NCBI RefSeq assembly: GCF_000023945.1
Contig: NC_013158.1
Coordinates: 2,046,001 to 2,110,000, forward strand
Source: Halorhabdus utahensis DSM 12940
GTDB lineage: Archaea; Halobacteriota; Halobacteria; Halobacteriales; Haloarculaceae
Length of the DNA: 64,000 nt
Reading direction: 5' to 3'
Shown: in pieces, positions 1 to 10,074 of the stretch
Layout of the letters: each line of letters starts with the position of its first letter
Position numbering within the stretch: position 1 is the stretch's first letter
Notes under the pieces: generated by a model
The model's database searches: none
Told to the model about the DNA's origin: nothing
The model's input: the letters and a program-made list of their open reading frames with translations, nothing else
Program-made: the position numbers and the translations under genes

Positions 1-84
1 CTCGAAGGTCCCGTCGTCGTACAGCGGGAGGTTCCGCCCGACATTGGATTGATCCGCGCCGACGCCTGCGAGGACGACTGTCAT
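1..84 (-). CDS. 5' end of a nucleotide-modification-associated (Nmad3-like) protein, partial
   Basis: The reverse strand opens with ATG at 84 and encodes 28 residues beginning MTVVLAGVGAD and containing LPLYDDG before running off the window. A start of the form MxxxLxGVGAD...PLYDDG...F resembles haloarchaeal proteins of the nucleotide modification associated domain 3 family, which are proposed to act in modified-base metabolism; I rely on memory of that N-terminus, so the family call is tentative. The gene is transcribed away from the riboflavin operon's end and has about 100 bases of non-coding DNA between it and ribH. Confidence 0.4.
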   Translation of the reverse strand, partial: MTVVLAGVGADQSNVGRNLPLYDDGTFE

Positions 85-184
85 CACTCCCGGTAGGGGA
101 TCCCCGGGGAAAAGGCATTGCCGTGGATGGGGCTATCGGGAACTCCTCTTGGCGGGCGGACTCCACCCTGAAAGCGTCGTCCGC

Positions 185-661
185 TTAGAACTCGTCGAGG
201 AGGTTCGCCATCTCGATGGCACTTTCGGCGGCCTCGCTCCCCTTGTTCCCCTGCTTGACGCCCGCGCGATTGATCGCCTGCTCGGTCGTGTCCGTCGTGA
301 GTACACCGAACGAGATCGGAACGTCGGTGTCGAGAGTCGCCTTCGCGACCCCCTTGGTTGCCTCGTTGGAGACGTACTCGAAGTGCGGAGTTTCGCCGCG
401 GATGACCGCGCCGAGTGCGATCACGGCGTCGTAGTCGCCGCTTTCGGCCATACGTTTGGCCATCAGGGGGATCTCGAACGAGCCGGGAACGCGGGCGACA
501 TCGATGTCGTCCTCGCTGGCCCCGTGACGGGTCAGCGTATCGAGCGCGCCGTCGAGAAGTTTGCCGGTGATGAGGTCGTTGAATCGGCTGACGACGATGC
601 CGACGGTCAGTCCACTCGCGTCCAGTTCGCCTTCGAGTTCGGTGACGTCGTAGTCTGTCAT
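185..661 (-). CDS. ribH: 6,7-dimethyl-8-ribityllumazine synthase (RibH)
   Basis: Condenses 5-amino-6-ribitylamino-uracil with 3,4-dihydroxy-2-butanone 4-phosphate to give the direct precursor of riboflavin. The 158-residue length is normal for the family. Visible family motifs are the N-terminal GIVVSRFND strand, PGSFEIP, the substrate loop [14 protein letters not shown] with the catalytic histidine, and [10 protein letters not shown] followed by NKGSEAA near the end. It is the last gene of a minus-strand operon after ribE and ribBA, 51 bases behind ribBA. A cytosolic icosahedral or pentameric assembly is expected from the family. Confidence is high. Confidence 0.95.
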   Translation of the reverse strand: MTDYDVTELEGELDASGLTVGIVVSRFNDLITGKLLDGALDTLTRHGASEDDIDVARVPGSFEIPLMAKRMAESGDYDAVIALGAVIRGETPHFEYVSNEATKGVAKATLDTDVPISFGVLTTDTTEQAINRAGVKQGNKGSEAAESAIEMANLLDEF

Positions 662-712
662 GGGTGAAAGAGTGTTGTGTCGGGTGGTAAGTGTGGCGTT
701 GCGCGATCGTCT

Positions 713-1951
713 TCAGTCGGAGTTGAACACGTCGAGTTGATGGTCGAGCTTTTCGGCTTTGGTCGCGAGATAGGCCTCGTTCTCGGGGTTGGGTTCGATC
801 TCCAGGGAGTCGATTTCGACGTCGAACTCGAACCGTTCGAGCGCGGCGGCCTTCCGCGGGTTGTTCGTCAGCAGACGCACGCGATCCAGCCCGATGTCCC
901 TGAGCATCTGGGCGGCCGCGTCGAAGCGTCGCTCGTCGGGTTCGAACCCGAGTTCGACGTTGGCCTCGACGGTGTCGTAGCCGTGCTCCTGTAACTCGTA
1001 GGCCTTGAGTTTGTTGAGCAGGCCGATCCCGCGTCCCTCCTGATCGAGGTACAGCAGGACGCCACCCTCGTCGCTGATGCGTTGCATGGTCTCTTCGAGC
1101 TGGAACCCGCAGTCACACTTCAGGGAGTGCAAGGCGTCGCCGGTCAGACACTTCGAGTGGATCCGGACCAGCGGCCGGTCGGTCTCGGGATCGACGTCGT
1201 CGAGGTTGACCAGCGCGACGTGGGTCTCGCCGCGGTAGTCGTACCCGTACATGTCGAAGGTACCGAACGCCGTCGGCAGCCGGGTGTCGACTTCCCGGGA
1301 GACGAGCGTCTCGGTCAGGTGGCGATACTCGAGGACATCGGCAACGGTTACGATCGGCAACTCGTGTTCGTCGGCGAATTCCAGCAGCCGATCCTCCCGG
1401 GCCATCGTGCCGTCGTCGTCGACGACCTCGCAGATCACGCCGCCGGGCCGGTAGCCGGCGATTCGGGCGAGGTCGACCGCCGCTTCGGTGTGACCCTCGC
1501 GGTCGAGCACGCCGTCGGCTTTGGCCTCCAGGGGGAAGATGTGTCCTGGTTTGTCGAGATCTGCCGGTTCGGTCTCGGGATCGACCAGCGCCTGGACCGT
1601 CTCGGCGCGATCGTACGCCGAGATGCCCGTCCCCGTCGAGGCGGCGTCGACCGAGACGGTGAAGCGGGTACTCATCTCCTCGGTGTTCTCGGAGGCGGGG
1701 ACCATCTGTTCGAGGCCCAGATCGTCCGTGATTTCGGGGCTGACAGGCGCACAGACCAGTCCACGGCCGTGCTTGAGCATGAAATTCATCTGCTCGGGGG
1801 TGATCGCCTCCGCGGGCACGTACAGGTCGCCCTCGTCCTCGCGACTCTGCTCGTCGACCAACAGGATCATCTCGCCGTCCTCGATGGCGTCGATCGCCGT
1901 CTCGATGTCGTCGAAGCGCGAGCGATCCCGGTCCGATTCGATGACTGTCAT
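713..1951 (-). CDS. ribBA: Bifunctional 3,4-dihydroxy-2-butanone-4-phosphate synthase / GTP cyclohydrolase II (RibBA)
   Basis: Makes both early precursors of riboflavin. Residues 1-210 are the DHBP synthase domain, with the acidic metal/substrate motif SREDEGD near residue 37 and RPGG in the second half. Residues 211-412 are the GTP cyclohydrolase II domain, with the zinc ligands C-x10-C-x-C in CLTGDALHSLKCDCG, the LYLDQEGRGIGL loop and TNNPRK near the C-terminus. The start overlaps the ribE stop by four bases (ATGA), indicating translational coupling. Many archaea open the GTP ring with ArfA/ArfB instead, so this fused bacterial-type enzyme points to a bacterial-like riboflavin operon, probably acquired by transfer (inference). 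Confidence 0.95.
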   Translation of the reverse strand: MTVIESDRDRSRFDDIETAIDAIEDGEMILLVDEQSREDEGDLYVPAEAITPEQMNFMLKHGRGLVCAPVSPEITDDLGLEQMVPASENTEEMSTRFTVSVDAASTGTGISAYDRAETVQALVDPETEPADLDKPGHIFPLEAKADGVLDREGHTEAAVDLARIAGYRPGGVICEVVDDDGTMAREDRLLEFADEHELPIVTVADVLEYRHLTETLVSREVDTRLPTAFGTFDMYGYDYRGETHVALVNLDDVDPETDRPLVRIHSKCLTGDALHSLKCDCGFQLEETMQRISDEGGVLLYLDQEGRGIGLLNKLKAYELQEHGYDTVEANVELGFEPDERRFDAAAQMLRDIGLDRVRLLTNNPRKAAALERFEFDVEIDSLEIEPNPENEAYLATKAEKLDHQLDVFNSD

Positions 1952-2583
1952 TGGTTGAGTGCTTCGAGTTTGCTCATGAGGTCCGTCTCGCCGTCTGCCT
2001 CCCCGGCCAACCGCTCGACGTAGCGTGCGATCACGTCGACTTCGAGGTTGACCTCGTCGCCGACGCCGGTCTCCGTGAGGATCGTCTCGTCTTCCGTGTA
2101 ATCGGTGATCGAGACGCTGAAGGTCCGATCGACGTCGACGACGGTCAGGCTGACGCCGTCGACCGCCACCGACCCCTTCTCGGCGAGGTAGGGCAACAAC
2201 TTCTCCGGCGGTCGGATCGAGTAGATCCGTGCTTTCTCCTCGCGGCGGAGATCGGTCACGACGCCGGTCCCGTCGATGTGACCCGTCACGAGGTGGCCGT
2301 CGAGGCCGTCGTTCAACTGTAGCGCCGATTCGAGGTTGACCGGACTGCCCGGCTGTAGCTCACGAAGGTTGGTCCGCCGGTAGGTCTCGGGCGTCACCTC
2401 GACGGTGAACGTCTCGGCCGATTCGTCGATTTCGACGACCGTGAGACACGGACCGTTGACCGCGACGCTGTCGCCGAGTTCGAGGTCGGTCAGTTCCGTC
2501 GAGTGGACTGTCAGGACGAGCGCGTTCGCCCGCCGGTCGATGGCCTCGACGGATCCGACGTCCTCGATTATGCCCGTGAACAT
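1948..2583 (-). CDS. ribE: Riboflavin synthase, bacterial trimeric type (RibE)
   Basis: Dismutates two molecules of 6,7-dimethyl-8-ribityllumazine to riboflavin and the pyrimidine recycled by RibH. It shows the diagnostic N-terminus MFTGIIE and two lumazine-binding repeats: residues 1-95, with GDSVAVNGPCLTV and NLESAL, and residues 96-200, with GHLVTGHIDGTG and KGSVAVDGVSLTVVDV. The 211-residue length is typical. It is the first gene of ribE-ribBA-ribH and overlaps ribBA by four bases. The bacterial-type synthase, unrelated to the archaeal RibC-type pentamer, supports lateral origin of the operon. A short acidic tail (MSKLEALNQ) ends the protein. Confidence 0.93.
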   Translation of the reverse strand: MFTGIIEDVGSVEAIDRRANALVLTVHSTELTDLELGDSVAVNGPCLTVVEIDESAETFTVEVTPETYRRTNLRELQPGSPVNLESALQLNDGLDGHLVTGHIDGTGVVTDLRREEKARIYSIRPPEKLLPYLAEKGSVAVDGVSLTVVDVDRTFSVSITDYTEDETILTETGVGDEVNLEVDVIARYVERLAGEADGETDLMSKLEALNQ

Positions 2584-2956
2584 CGTTCCCCTCGTGTCGC
2601 AGGAATACCGGAGTGCGTCCGAATCGACCGGTCCCCTGTGTCCGGCCAGTTCGACGCCCGGATTGTCGCGTTCGCGTCACCTCGATGCATTCCCATAACA
2701 GTTGGCCGCGCACCCGTATAAAATAATTGGAATCGGTCTCAATTGTGTATGGGCTGGGTTAGCGTCTCCGTCTGAACCATGTAGCTGTTTGACGGGCACG
2801 GATCAACCGGTTCGAATGGGACGGCCCACTTGTAGAAGCACGCAGCCGGATTTGACAAATCCATCAGCTGCTCGCTGTTTCACACTTGGCTTAAAACACC
2901 TTTGAATTACATTTATTCCGATACATTTATATCGTTTTTACTTATCAGGCATCAAT
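2584..2956. other. Divergent intergenic region between ribE and the giant surface-protein gene
   Basis: About 370 bases without a convincing gene. A TATA-like stretch (tataaaata, about 2716-2724) lies between the two divergent genes. The last 60 bases before 2957 are AT-rich and contain the promoter of the giant protein gene. I see no conserved FMN-aptamer pattern upstream of ribE. Reading frames that cross this stretch lack coding character. Confidence 0.6.
2926..2932 (+). promoter_or_regulatory. TATA-like box of the giant surface-protein gene
   Basis: The sequence tttatat lies 25-31 bases before the ATG at 2957 within an AT-rich stretch. That is the archaeal TATA distance expected for a leaderless or nearly leaderless transcript, and no Shine-Dalgarno sequence is seen between it and the start. 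Confidence 0.5.
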
Positions 2957-5900
2957 ATGGTTTGGCGTGGGGACACAACGGCGCAAGCGTATGACCGGAA
3001 CGAAATTAGACGTAGACTGTTTGCACTGATCGCGGCAGTACTACTCGTCTCTTCTGCGATAACCGCACCGATCACGGCTGCGGGGTTTCAGGATACGGAT
3101 TCGTCCATTATGTCGTCGTCCGGCAACGTCGCAACTGAACCATCATCACCGAATGTAGCCAATCCTGAAATTGCACGATCTGGCAATGGTACCCTCTCCA
3201 TCGTCTCTTCGATTCGGGGGCCGCGTTCGCTGTTGGCTAATGCCTCGCTACGGCTCGAACGCCTCAACGCAACCCAACAGACGAAACAGATTCATTTACA
3301 ACGAGCGCAATCACGGCTCGCCGATACAATTGCGGGATACGAAACGCAGGTCCGTCCCGTAAATCACCGTGTATTCACCGACGCGAAACAGTCGATCCAC
3401 GGATTACGTCAATTCGGCAATGTCAAGCGCCAAAAACGCTCTCCAACGCAGACCCGGATACTGCATGCGGTATCCAAAGAGATCATGGATGCCACGAATC
3501 GAACGGCGGCGTTGCGAGTGCTCCAGGCCGAATGGCGACTTGAGCGAGCTGAATCTTCGCTGTCGAAAGGCACCAATCGAAGCCTGCATAACGTATTAGA
3601 GCAGGCCCAGGACAGGCTCGTCTTATCAAAATCACTTCGCAAAAAGATCTCCGCAGGGGACTCAACGAAGAATACAAACGTACGAAAGGTCCTGGGATCG
3701 CGGGCGAACGCCATCTCTCGCTATCGGACTGCCTGGACCAAAGCGACACGGGTGCTGGAACGATTAGGGCAGAAAGGAGGTGACGTCAATACGACGGACA
3801 CCGACGGTGATGGACTCACGGATCAGCGCGAAATCGCGTTAGGAACGAACCTGAGTCAGCCAGACAGTGACGCTGATGGGCTATCTGACCTGACGGAGAC
3901 TGCCGGTGGCTTCCCGATCGACAGCGACGGCGACGGAACGATCGACGCGCTGGACCTGGACAGTGACGATGACGACATTCCGGACGCGGACCGCCGTGAG
4001 GGAACGAACGACACAGACGGAGACGGCATCGCGAACTTCAGAGACAGCGACGACGACGGTGACGGGATCCCGACGAAACGCGAGGTCGCTGATGGGTTCG
4101 AGTTCGCTCATGACGTCGATTTCGATGGGACAGTCAACTGGCTCGACACTGACAGCGACGGGGATGGAATGCCGGATTCCGTCGAAGGGCTCTCGGATTC
4201 TGACGGCGATGGAATGCCGGATTATCTCGATAACGACAAGGACAACGACGGGTTGCCGGACTTCTACGAACGGAACGTCACGCACACGGATCCCGCGAAC
4301 AACGACAGTGATGCTCCGTCGACGAGCTACGACGAAGCGGGCAACGACGTCATCGACGGAATGGAGGACTTCGACAACGATACGCTCGGGGCGTATCGAG
4401 AATACACACTCGGCACTGATCCGTTCGAAGCGGACACGGACGGTGATGGGCTCTTAGACGGGTTCGAGGTCCGGCACAACCTCGATCCGCTCGAACCGGA
4501 CACCGATGACGACGGGACACCGGACGGTGCGGAGGACCCAGACGGGGATGGTCTGACGAACCGAAACGAAAGTACCCACGGGACAGCGATGGGGCTCGCG
4601 GACACTGATGGCGATGGACTCGACGACGGGACCGAGATCGAACTCGGAACGGATCCGCTGAGAGCCGATACCGACGACGACAGACTTCCCGATGCTGAAG
4701 AAGGCGAACTCGGCACGGATCCGACTGACCCGGACACTGACGACGACGGAACGATCGACGGCAACGAGACGTACGCGACCGAGAAACGAGATGCAGACAG
4801 CGGCGTGGCAGTGACGATGCGTGGGTCCGGCAACCTGTCTTCGACGGTATCAATCAGCCACAAACCGTCCTACTTCGACAATTCGAGCATGGTTGCCGGT
4901 CCGACCGTGCGGTTGGTCAATCGGACGGACTTCGAGAACGCGACCGTACAAATCCCGATCAACGAGTCGGTCCCGGAAGACGAGTACGGAAACCTCTCAG
5001 TGTTCAAGTGGAATGGGTCAACTGGAGATATATGGTCGCCTGTGGCGACAACCATCGAAAACGGGACTGCAAAAGCGACCGTTGACTCGTTTTCGTACTT
5101 CACTGTCTTGGACACCGACGAGTGGATCAGTGCAATGGAGGCCCCAGAGACGTCCGGATCTCCGATTTCGTTCCCTCAGCAAGCGTCTTTCAGCTGTCGG
5201 GGGGCCTGTAACGTCACTAACGAGACGACGCTAGTCCTTGGTGGCGAGCCTAGCGCCCGGAAGATCACTATCGAACAGGAGAACGAGAGCATCAAAGTCG
5301 TCCCGATGAGCAATGGCCAGGAGATCACGACGTTCTACGACTACGGCAACTCACAGATCAACTCACCGCTGCCCATTGCCGAGAGCGATAAAAGTCAGGT
5401 GTTCTTCTGGAGCGGCCCTCAAGGACTGAGCCTCGTTTTCCTGCACGACAAGCCCAGGGACGGAAGTGGTGGTGCTGTCTCTATGGATTTCTCGGGATTA
5501 CCAACCGACACTGGGTCCTGGGTCGTCAAGGATGACCCTCCTGATTTTGTCTCGCCGACGCGCTTCGATTGGGCCTGGAACTGGAAACGAACCGATGGGG
5601 GAGTCTTTCGTGGCGGTCTCACAAATCAGTCAATTACGATCGAACCGCGGTTTAACGACGAGGCGCGCGAGAATCCACTTACGTCCGGTACACTCGACAC
5701 GTGGCAAGCGTTGACTGGCCAGGCCACGAGTCCCCGGGCAATCGAACTGGACCAAAACGAACCGATCACGATCCACGTGCCGGAGTCACCGGGCACAGAC
5801 GAAGATGAGAATGCCACGGTTGGAGACACGGGCGAAGCGTCTTGGGAACCCACAGAGGAGGTGGGCAGCAACGTCTCTGTCGTCTACCAGACCGAGCAGA

Positions 5901-8683
5901 CGGACGTCGAACCGTCCGCGACTCTCGTCGCGACTGACCGGACCGGAAACACAGTTAGCGAATCACTGAACATCGGGACTGTTGGGACGGTCAAGGAGAC
6001 TTTCGACATTTCGAGTCTCGGAAACGACGTTCGGTTCAATGCCTCCGTCTCGGGTGTCAACGCTCGAATACAGGTGGTGACTGACACACACGTCCGCCGA
6101 GACTCGGATGGTGACGGGTTGACCGATCGCAATGAAACGAGGCTTTCGAAGGCTTTCGTGGGGCCGGTTCAGTCGTTCAAAACGGATCCACACGACCCTG
6201 ATACGGATGGTGATGGGATTCCAGACGGCGAAGAGGTCGGCCCTCTTGTAACTAGAACAGAAAATATATCTACGGTCCTGAAGGGTGGTGGACACGTCGG
6301 GTATGGGTCTACGAAAGAAGTTGAAGTCCAGTATCGAAAACTCAACAGCGATCCGACGAAAGTCGATACTGATGGAGATGGGCTCACAGACAGGCAGGAG
6401 GTCGTGGGGACAAACACGACTGTTGCCCTTGAACCGGACGTGGCCCGGAGGTACCGCCAAGCGGTTCGGAACAACGAGTCGGACGCCGAGCGACACCTGC
6501 AAGAGATCACCGTTACATCGTCGCCATTGCGAGTCCATACGGACTCCGACGGCCTCTCCGATATGGAAGAAGTTGCCTACGGACTCTCACCGAACAGCAC
6601 GGACACTGACAATGACACTATAGATGACGATACTGAGGTTTACAACCAGTGGTACGCTCGCCTCCATGACTTCAGGCCACCACGCATCACGGGCCAGCTC
6701 CATTCCGACGGCGATAGGGAGAACTTCCGTCTGGAGTTCACGGTCCGTGATCAGAGTCAGATCGGCAGCGTCCAGGCATTCAAGGCCGGCGAGCAGCGCG
6801 CAGAGGGGACCCATTATGGCACCGACTATCATCGCGACACCCTGTCGTGGCACATCGAGAGTGACCTTGCCGGCGAGTTCATCAATCCGGTTACTGGCTG
6901 GATAGAGCCGCCGACCGCCCGCGCCAAAGCGACGGACATCCACGGAAACGAGGGGCCAAAGAAGAAGTTCCTCGGACCGAACAACTTCGGGAAGGGCGCT
7001 GCCGGGTTCGCGAACGCCGATATCCCCATCGTTTCGGAAGGAGGAGCCGCAGTCTTCTCGGTCGCCTCCGGGCTTGCTCAGGGCGTCAACGTCTTCAAGA
7101 ACGACGCCATCACGACGGCGGCCGTCATCGGGAATCCCAGCGAATGGGGACCAGCCGCCCAGAAGACCGCCCAGGGGCTCAACCAGCTCTCGCAAATGGC
7201 GACGTCGTCGGAGAAGCGCGAGCGGGCGATGGCCGCCATGGTGAAACACTACGGGGAACGTCGCCAGCAGCTCAACCCCTTTGACGAGGGGAGAAAATAC
7301 CACGACAGCTTCGCCGTAGGGTACAGCGGCGGCTATGCAGCCTCGTTCCTCGTGCCAGTCGCTGCGGAAGCAAAGGCCGCCCAGGCGGCCGCCAGGATGC
7401 CCTACATGGCTGCCTTGCTACGGTCGGTCAACACGATGAAACGCTCCATCAAGGGCGTCACCATCGGCAGCGCGATGTGGACCGGCGGGAAGATCGCCAG
7501 ACGGATGCCGGACGTCGATTTCAATGTCGGACGGCGAGTTTCGGATGTCGAACTGGATGGCCGCGCCAAGCAGATCGTCGGCCAGACGGCCGACACACTA
7601 CGGAACACGCCACTCCCGAGACAGCGGCGGATCGCGAAGCTGACGCGGAACACCGGGGATGGCGACGTGATGGAGTGGCTGACCCGGAACGTGGAGGCTT
7701 CCGACTCCGACCGGTATCAGCGCGGCCTGGTCTACCTGCGTCGGACGGGTGCGGAAGGCAAGCAATTGCTGTCGCGACTGCGGCCCGACGCCCGGTCGGC
7801 GTTACTTCGACTGCGTGAGAAGGCTGGGCTTCAACGGCAGTTGACGAAAGCCTGGGCTCGTGGCGATATTGATGCCAGTGACATCGGTAAGGCGACCCGG
7901 CGCTACGACGAAATGGACGCGGGAGAGCAGGTGTTCGTTCGGCAGTTCATTCAGCAGAACGGTGACGGCGGCGTCAATGTACTCTCGCTCGACGTTTGTA
8001 ATAGTCCATGTCGGGATCCGATCGATTGGGGCTTCGAGTTGGCTCGGGAGCGTGACGGCCTGAGTAACAGAGACACGAAAAAGCTCCTCCAGGCCCTCGA
8101 AGACGGCAACGAGGTAACTATCGGGCCAGGTACTGACCGCGGTGATGCTCTCGAAACCATTGATGACTTGGCCGACGCCGACAACGTCGACGGGATCGAC
8201 GAGACTATCGGCGATATCGCTGGTACCGAGACTGGCTACAAGCAGATCGTCGGCGAGACGCAGGTCGCAGACAGTGCCAGGCTACGAGGTGCCGATGAAG
8301 TCACGCTCCAGCGAGATATATCTACTAGTGAGGTACCCGACAGCGCTCCGCTCAGCAGCACTGAAGTCGATATCGACGTTGACGGCGAGATCACTATCGA
8401 TGGCGAGACGCTCGATTCCCCGGCTGTTGAGTCGAAATATTTCGACCCAGACAAGCGTCCGCTGGGTCAGATGGTGGATACTGACTTTGAGGATCTACAA
8501 AAGAAACTGACCACACAAGCCCTTGCTGGCGAAGACGAGATTGTCGTCGTGACAACGAGACAGTACAGGAATGCGTACAGTGACAGATTCAATGCGCTTC
8601 CCGACGCAGTCCGACAACATCCGGATGTTGATTCGGACGTGACGATCAAGGTAACGAGCTACCAAGATTTCCGATCAAACTAG
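2957..8683 (+). CDS. Giant secreted Ca-binding-repeat protein of polymorphic-toxin architecture with C-terminal nuclease-like domain
   Basis: 1908 residues. Residues about 20-42 form a signal peptide or membrane anchor ([20 protein letters not shown]). Residues 60-270 look helical. Residues 275-640 hold many thrombospondin-type-3-like Ca-binding repeats (DxDxDGxxD), and a second cluster lies at 1055-1230. Between the clusters are beta-rich, N-glycosylation-sequon-rich domains. Residues 1330-1500 are Gly/Ala-rich and hydrophobic, as in pre-toxin regions, followed by helical modules (1550-1655). The unique C-terminus (about 1656-1908) contains VESKYF at about 1823, an E-x-K pattern after acidic residues that recalls PD-(D/E)XK nucleases; this is tentative. 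The next gene is a likely immunity protein, and fragments homologous to this gene lie downstream. I infer export and contact- or diffusion-dependent delivery of the C-terminal toxin. A purely structural surface adhesin is the alternative. Confidence 0.7.
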   Translation: MVWRGDTTAQAYDRNEIRRRLFALIAAVLLVSSAITAPITAAGFQDTDSSIMSSSGNVATEPSSPNVANPEIARSGNGTLSIVSSIRGPRSLLANASLRLERLNATQQTKQIHLQRAQSRLADTIAGYETQVRPVNHRVFTDAKQSIHGLRQFGNVKRQKRSPTQTRILHAVSKEIMDATNRTAALRVLQAEWRLERAESSLSKGTNRSLHNVLEQAQDRLVLSKSLRKKISAGDSTKNTNVRKVLGSRANAISRYRTAWTKATRVLERLGQKGGDVNTTDTDGDGLTDQREIALGTNLSQPDSDADGLSDLTETAGGFPIDSDGDGTIDALDLDSDDDDIPDADRREGTNDTDGDGIANFRDSDDDGDGIPTKREVADGFEFAHDVDFDGTVNWLDTDSDGDGMPDSVEGLSDSDGDGMPDYLDNDKDNDGLPDFYERNVTHTDPANNDSDAPSTSYDEAGNDVIDGMEDFDNDTLGAYREYTLGTDPFEADTDGDGLLDGFEVRHNLDPLEPDTDDDGTPDGAEDPDGDGLTNRNESTHGTAMGLADTDGDGLDDGTEIELGTDPLRADTDDDRLPDAEEGELGTDPTDPDTDDDGTIDGNETYATEKRDADSGVAVTMRGSGNLSSTVSISHKPSYFDNSSMVAGPTVRLVNRTDFENATVQIPINESVPEDEYGNLSVFKWNGSTGDIWSPVATTIENGTAKATVDSFSYFTVLDTDEWISAMEAPETSGSPISFPQQASFSCRGACNVTNETTLVLGGEPSARKITIEQENESIKVVPMSNGQEITTFYDYGNSQINSPLPIAESDKSQVFFWSGPQGLSLVFLHDKPRDGSGGAVSMDFSGLPTDTGSWVVKDDPPDFVSPTRFDWAWNWKRTDGGVFRGGLTNQSITIEPRFNDEARENPLTSGTLDTWQALTGQATSPRAIELDQNEPITIHVPESPGTDEDENATVGDTGEASWEPTEEVGSNVSVVYQTEQTDVEPSATLVATDRTGNTVSESLNIGTVGTVKETFDISSLGNDVRFNASVSGVNARIQVVTDTHVRRDSDGDGLTDRNETRLSKAFVGPVQSFKTDPHDPDTDGDGIPDGEEVGPLVTRTENISTVLKGGGHVGYGSTKEVEVQYRKLNSDPTKVDTDGDGLTDRQEVVGTNTTVALEPDVARRYRQAVRNNESDAERHLQEITVTSSPLRVHTDSDGLSDMEEVAYGLSPNSTDTDNDTIDDDTEVYNQWYARLHDFRPPRITGQLHSDGDRENFRLEFTVRDQSQIGSVQAFKAGEQRAEGTHYGTDYHRDTLSWHIESDLAGEFINPVTGWIEPPTARAKATDIHGNEGPKKKFLGPNNFGKGAAGFANADIPIVSEGGAAVFSVASGLAQGVNVFKNDAITTAAVIGNPSEWGPAAQKTAQGLNQLSQMATSSEKRERAMAAMVKHYGERRQQLNPFDEGRKYHDSFAVGYSGGYAASFLVPVAAEAKAAQAAARMPYMAALLRSVNTMKRSIKGVTIGSAMWTGGKIARRMPDVDFNVGRRVSDVELDGRAKQIVGQTADTLRNTPLPRQRRIAKLTRNTGDGDVMEWLTRNVEASDSDRYQRGLVYLRRTGAEGKQLLSRLRPDARSALLRLREKAGLQRQLTKAWARGDIDASDIGKATRRYDEMDAGEQVFVRQFIQQNGDGGVNVLSLDVCNSPCRDPIDWGFELARERDGLSNRDTKKLLQALEDGNEVTIGPGTDRGDALETIDDLADADNVDGIDETIGDIAGTETGYKQIVGETQVADSARLRGADEVTLQRDISTSEVPDSAPLSSTEVDIDVDGEITIDGETLDSPAVESKYFDPDKRPLGQMVDTDFEDLQKKLTTQALAGEDEIVVVTTRQYRNAYSDRFNALPDAVRQHPDVDSDVTIKVTSYQDFRSN
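7619..7918 (+). repeat. Long direct repeat, copy 1 (pre-toxin module inside the giant gene)
   Basis: About 300 bases encoding the helical module just before the variable C-terminus recur at 10141-10440 with only scattered substitutions. The repeat ends where the two coding sequences diverge into different C-terminal segments, so it is suited to homologous exchange of the toxin tip. Confidence 0.85.
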
Positions 8684-8850
8684 CCGGAACGGACGAGATT
8701 AGCTCACACTCAAATAATAAAAATGTATCAAGAGCCTCTAGAAATCATGTAATTCCAACGTAAATTGGGTAATATGCAAAGTCCGGAATGGGGTATGAAC
8801 ACAGACTTTCGAATGGTATACAGTAAGGTTGACAAGACTTTAGACAGCAC

Positions 8851-10074
8851 ATGAATGCAATGGTTGATGGCTCATTGATCGCGCTCTTCTACACCTCGGC
8901 GAGAGATGCTGAGATTTTCGAGAGAGCACTCAACGTGTGTAAAACGATCGGGTTCGATCTCGATGATACGTCTGAGCCGTTCCCTCCTCCATCGGGGGAA
9001 CACGCCCGTGCTGTGCAAGTGCCAGTCGACGGATGGTCTGTCACATTTCGGTTTGATCTTAACCCGGATCGAGCGGTGAAAGAGCCTTCACTCACCATTG
9101 GTGGATTTACCGATAGTATTGATCCGGGGAGTGTCGAATCATTAGAGACGTATTGTACTCGAATGGACATTTTGTTCGAACTCCTTTGTCGGTTAGCTAT
9201 CCGTCTCGAAACCGAGTACATGGTGATGGCCGATACAGAAGGAAGGCCCAACGCAGTCACTCCGACAGGTCGTCCAATTTCCGATCACGTTCAGCGACCC
9301 CCTTCTTTCGGGGTGTATTCCCCAGAAGTATTGGCTGAGTTCGGGGACGTCGACAACCTGTTTGATGCGGAACCATGGTACGTCGCGGAATTAGAAGACG
9401 GTCGAACAGTGGTGATTGAATCCGCTTCACCGTGGAACGAGAGCGGATGGGAACCGCCGACGGACACCGACTATATCGAGCGGGCCGAGATACGGACAAC
9501 CATCGACCAGACTGATCCATCTGCCCAGCCCGAAGGGCAACCGAGAGACGGAAGCACTGGTAAGTTTGATCCGTTCACCGCGTTGGAACCCGGTGAGTAC
9601 GGAGCGGATGTCGGCGTCCATCCGGACGATATCACATCTATCTTCCGGAATGAGGACCTCCAACTCGTTCGGGTCTACGTTGACGATCACGGTGATTTGC
9701 GCCGTGCCGATGGAGGAGCGTTCGTCCGTAACGTGGTCAGCAAAGCCGCCAACGACAAGGAGCTGGTCCAGAAAATGCTTGCGAACATCCCATTGGAGTC
9801 CAACGAGGAAGCCCGTCTTATTTCGGCGTTGCTCCACGAGGCGATACCACCAGCGTTCGTCCGCCTCGATGGCCCGGACGACGAGAACATTGTCACTCGG
9901 GTCATGGACTTAGATGTCGAGACGAACAAGTACCAACTGCTCGTTTCGCTGGGCCAAGCAGTCGAAGAAGCAAGTGGGGAACCTATCGCGAAGATCGAAT
10001 CGGCGTTGGATACCCTCGCGGAGATGGAAGACGCCGAGGATATTGATTCGTGGATCGAAGCTAACCTCCTCTGA
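8851..10074 (+). CDS. Probable immunity protein for the C-terminal domain of the giant toxin-like protein
   Basis: 407 residues, acidic, soluble, without signal peptide; no family recognised. Two parts are visible. Residues 1-200 form a mixed alpha/beta region (starting SLIALFYTSARDAEIFERAL). Residues 235-407 form a mainly helical region rich in Leu/Glu that ends in EDIDSWIEANLL. A Pro/Gln/Asp-rich linker joins them. Its position 167 bases downstream of the toxin-like gene, on the same strand and before the first orphan cassette, is that of an immunity gene, and I infer it neutralises the 1656-1908 domain upstream. A fusion of two immunity domains is possible. An ATG nine bases downstream is an alternative start. 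Confidence 0.5.
   Translation: MNAMVDGSLIALFYTSARDAEIFERALNVCKTIGFDLDDTSEPFPPPSGEHARAVQVPVDGWSVTFRFDLNPDRAVKEPSLTIGGFTDSIDPGSVESLETYCTRMDILFELLCRLAIRLETEYMVMADTEGRPNAVTPTGRPISDHVQRPPSFGVYSPEVLAEFGDVDNLFDAEPWYVAELEDGRTVVIESASPWNESGWEPPTDTDYIERAEIRTTIDQTDPSAQPEGQPRDGSTGKFDPFTALEPGEYGADVGVHPDDITSIFRNEDLQLVRVYVDDHGDLRRADGGAFVRNVVSKAANDKELVQKMLANIPLESNEEARLISALLHEAIPPAFVRLDGPDDENIVTRVMDLDVETNKYQLLVSLGQAVEEASGEPIAKIESALDTLAEMEDAEDIDSWIEANLL

Noticed and set aside
2584..2956. Possible FMN riboswitch upstream of ribE
   Set aside because: No FMN-aptamer-like conserved pattern is seen and such aptamers are not expected in haloarchaea.
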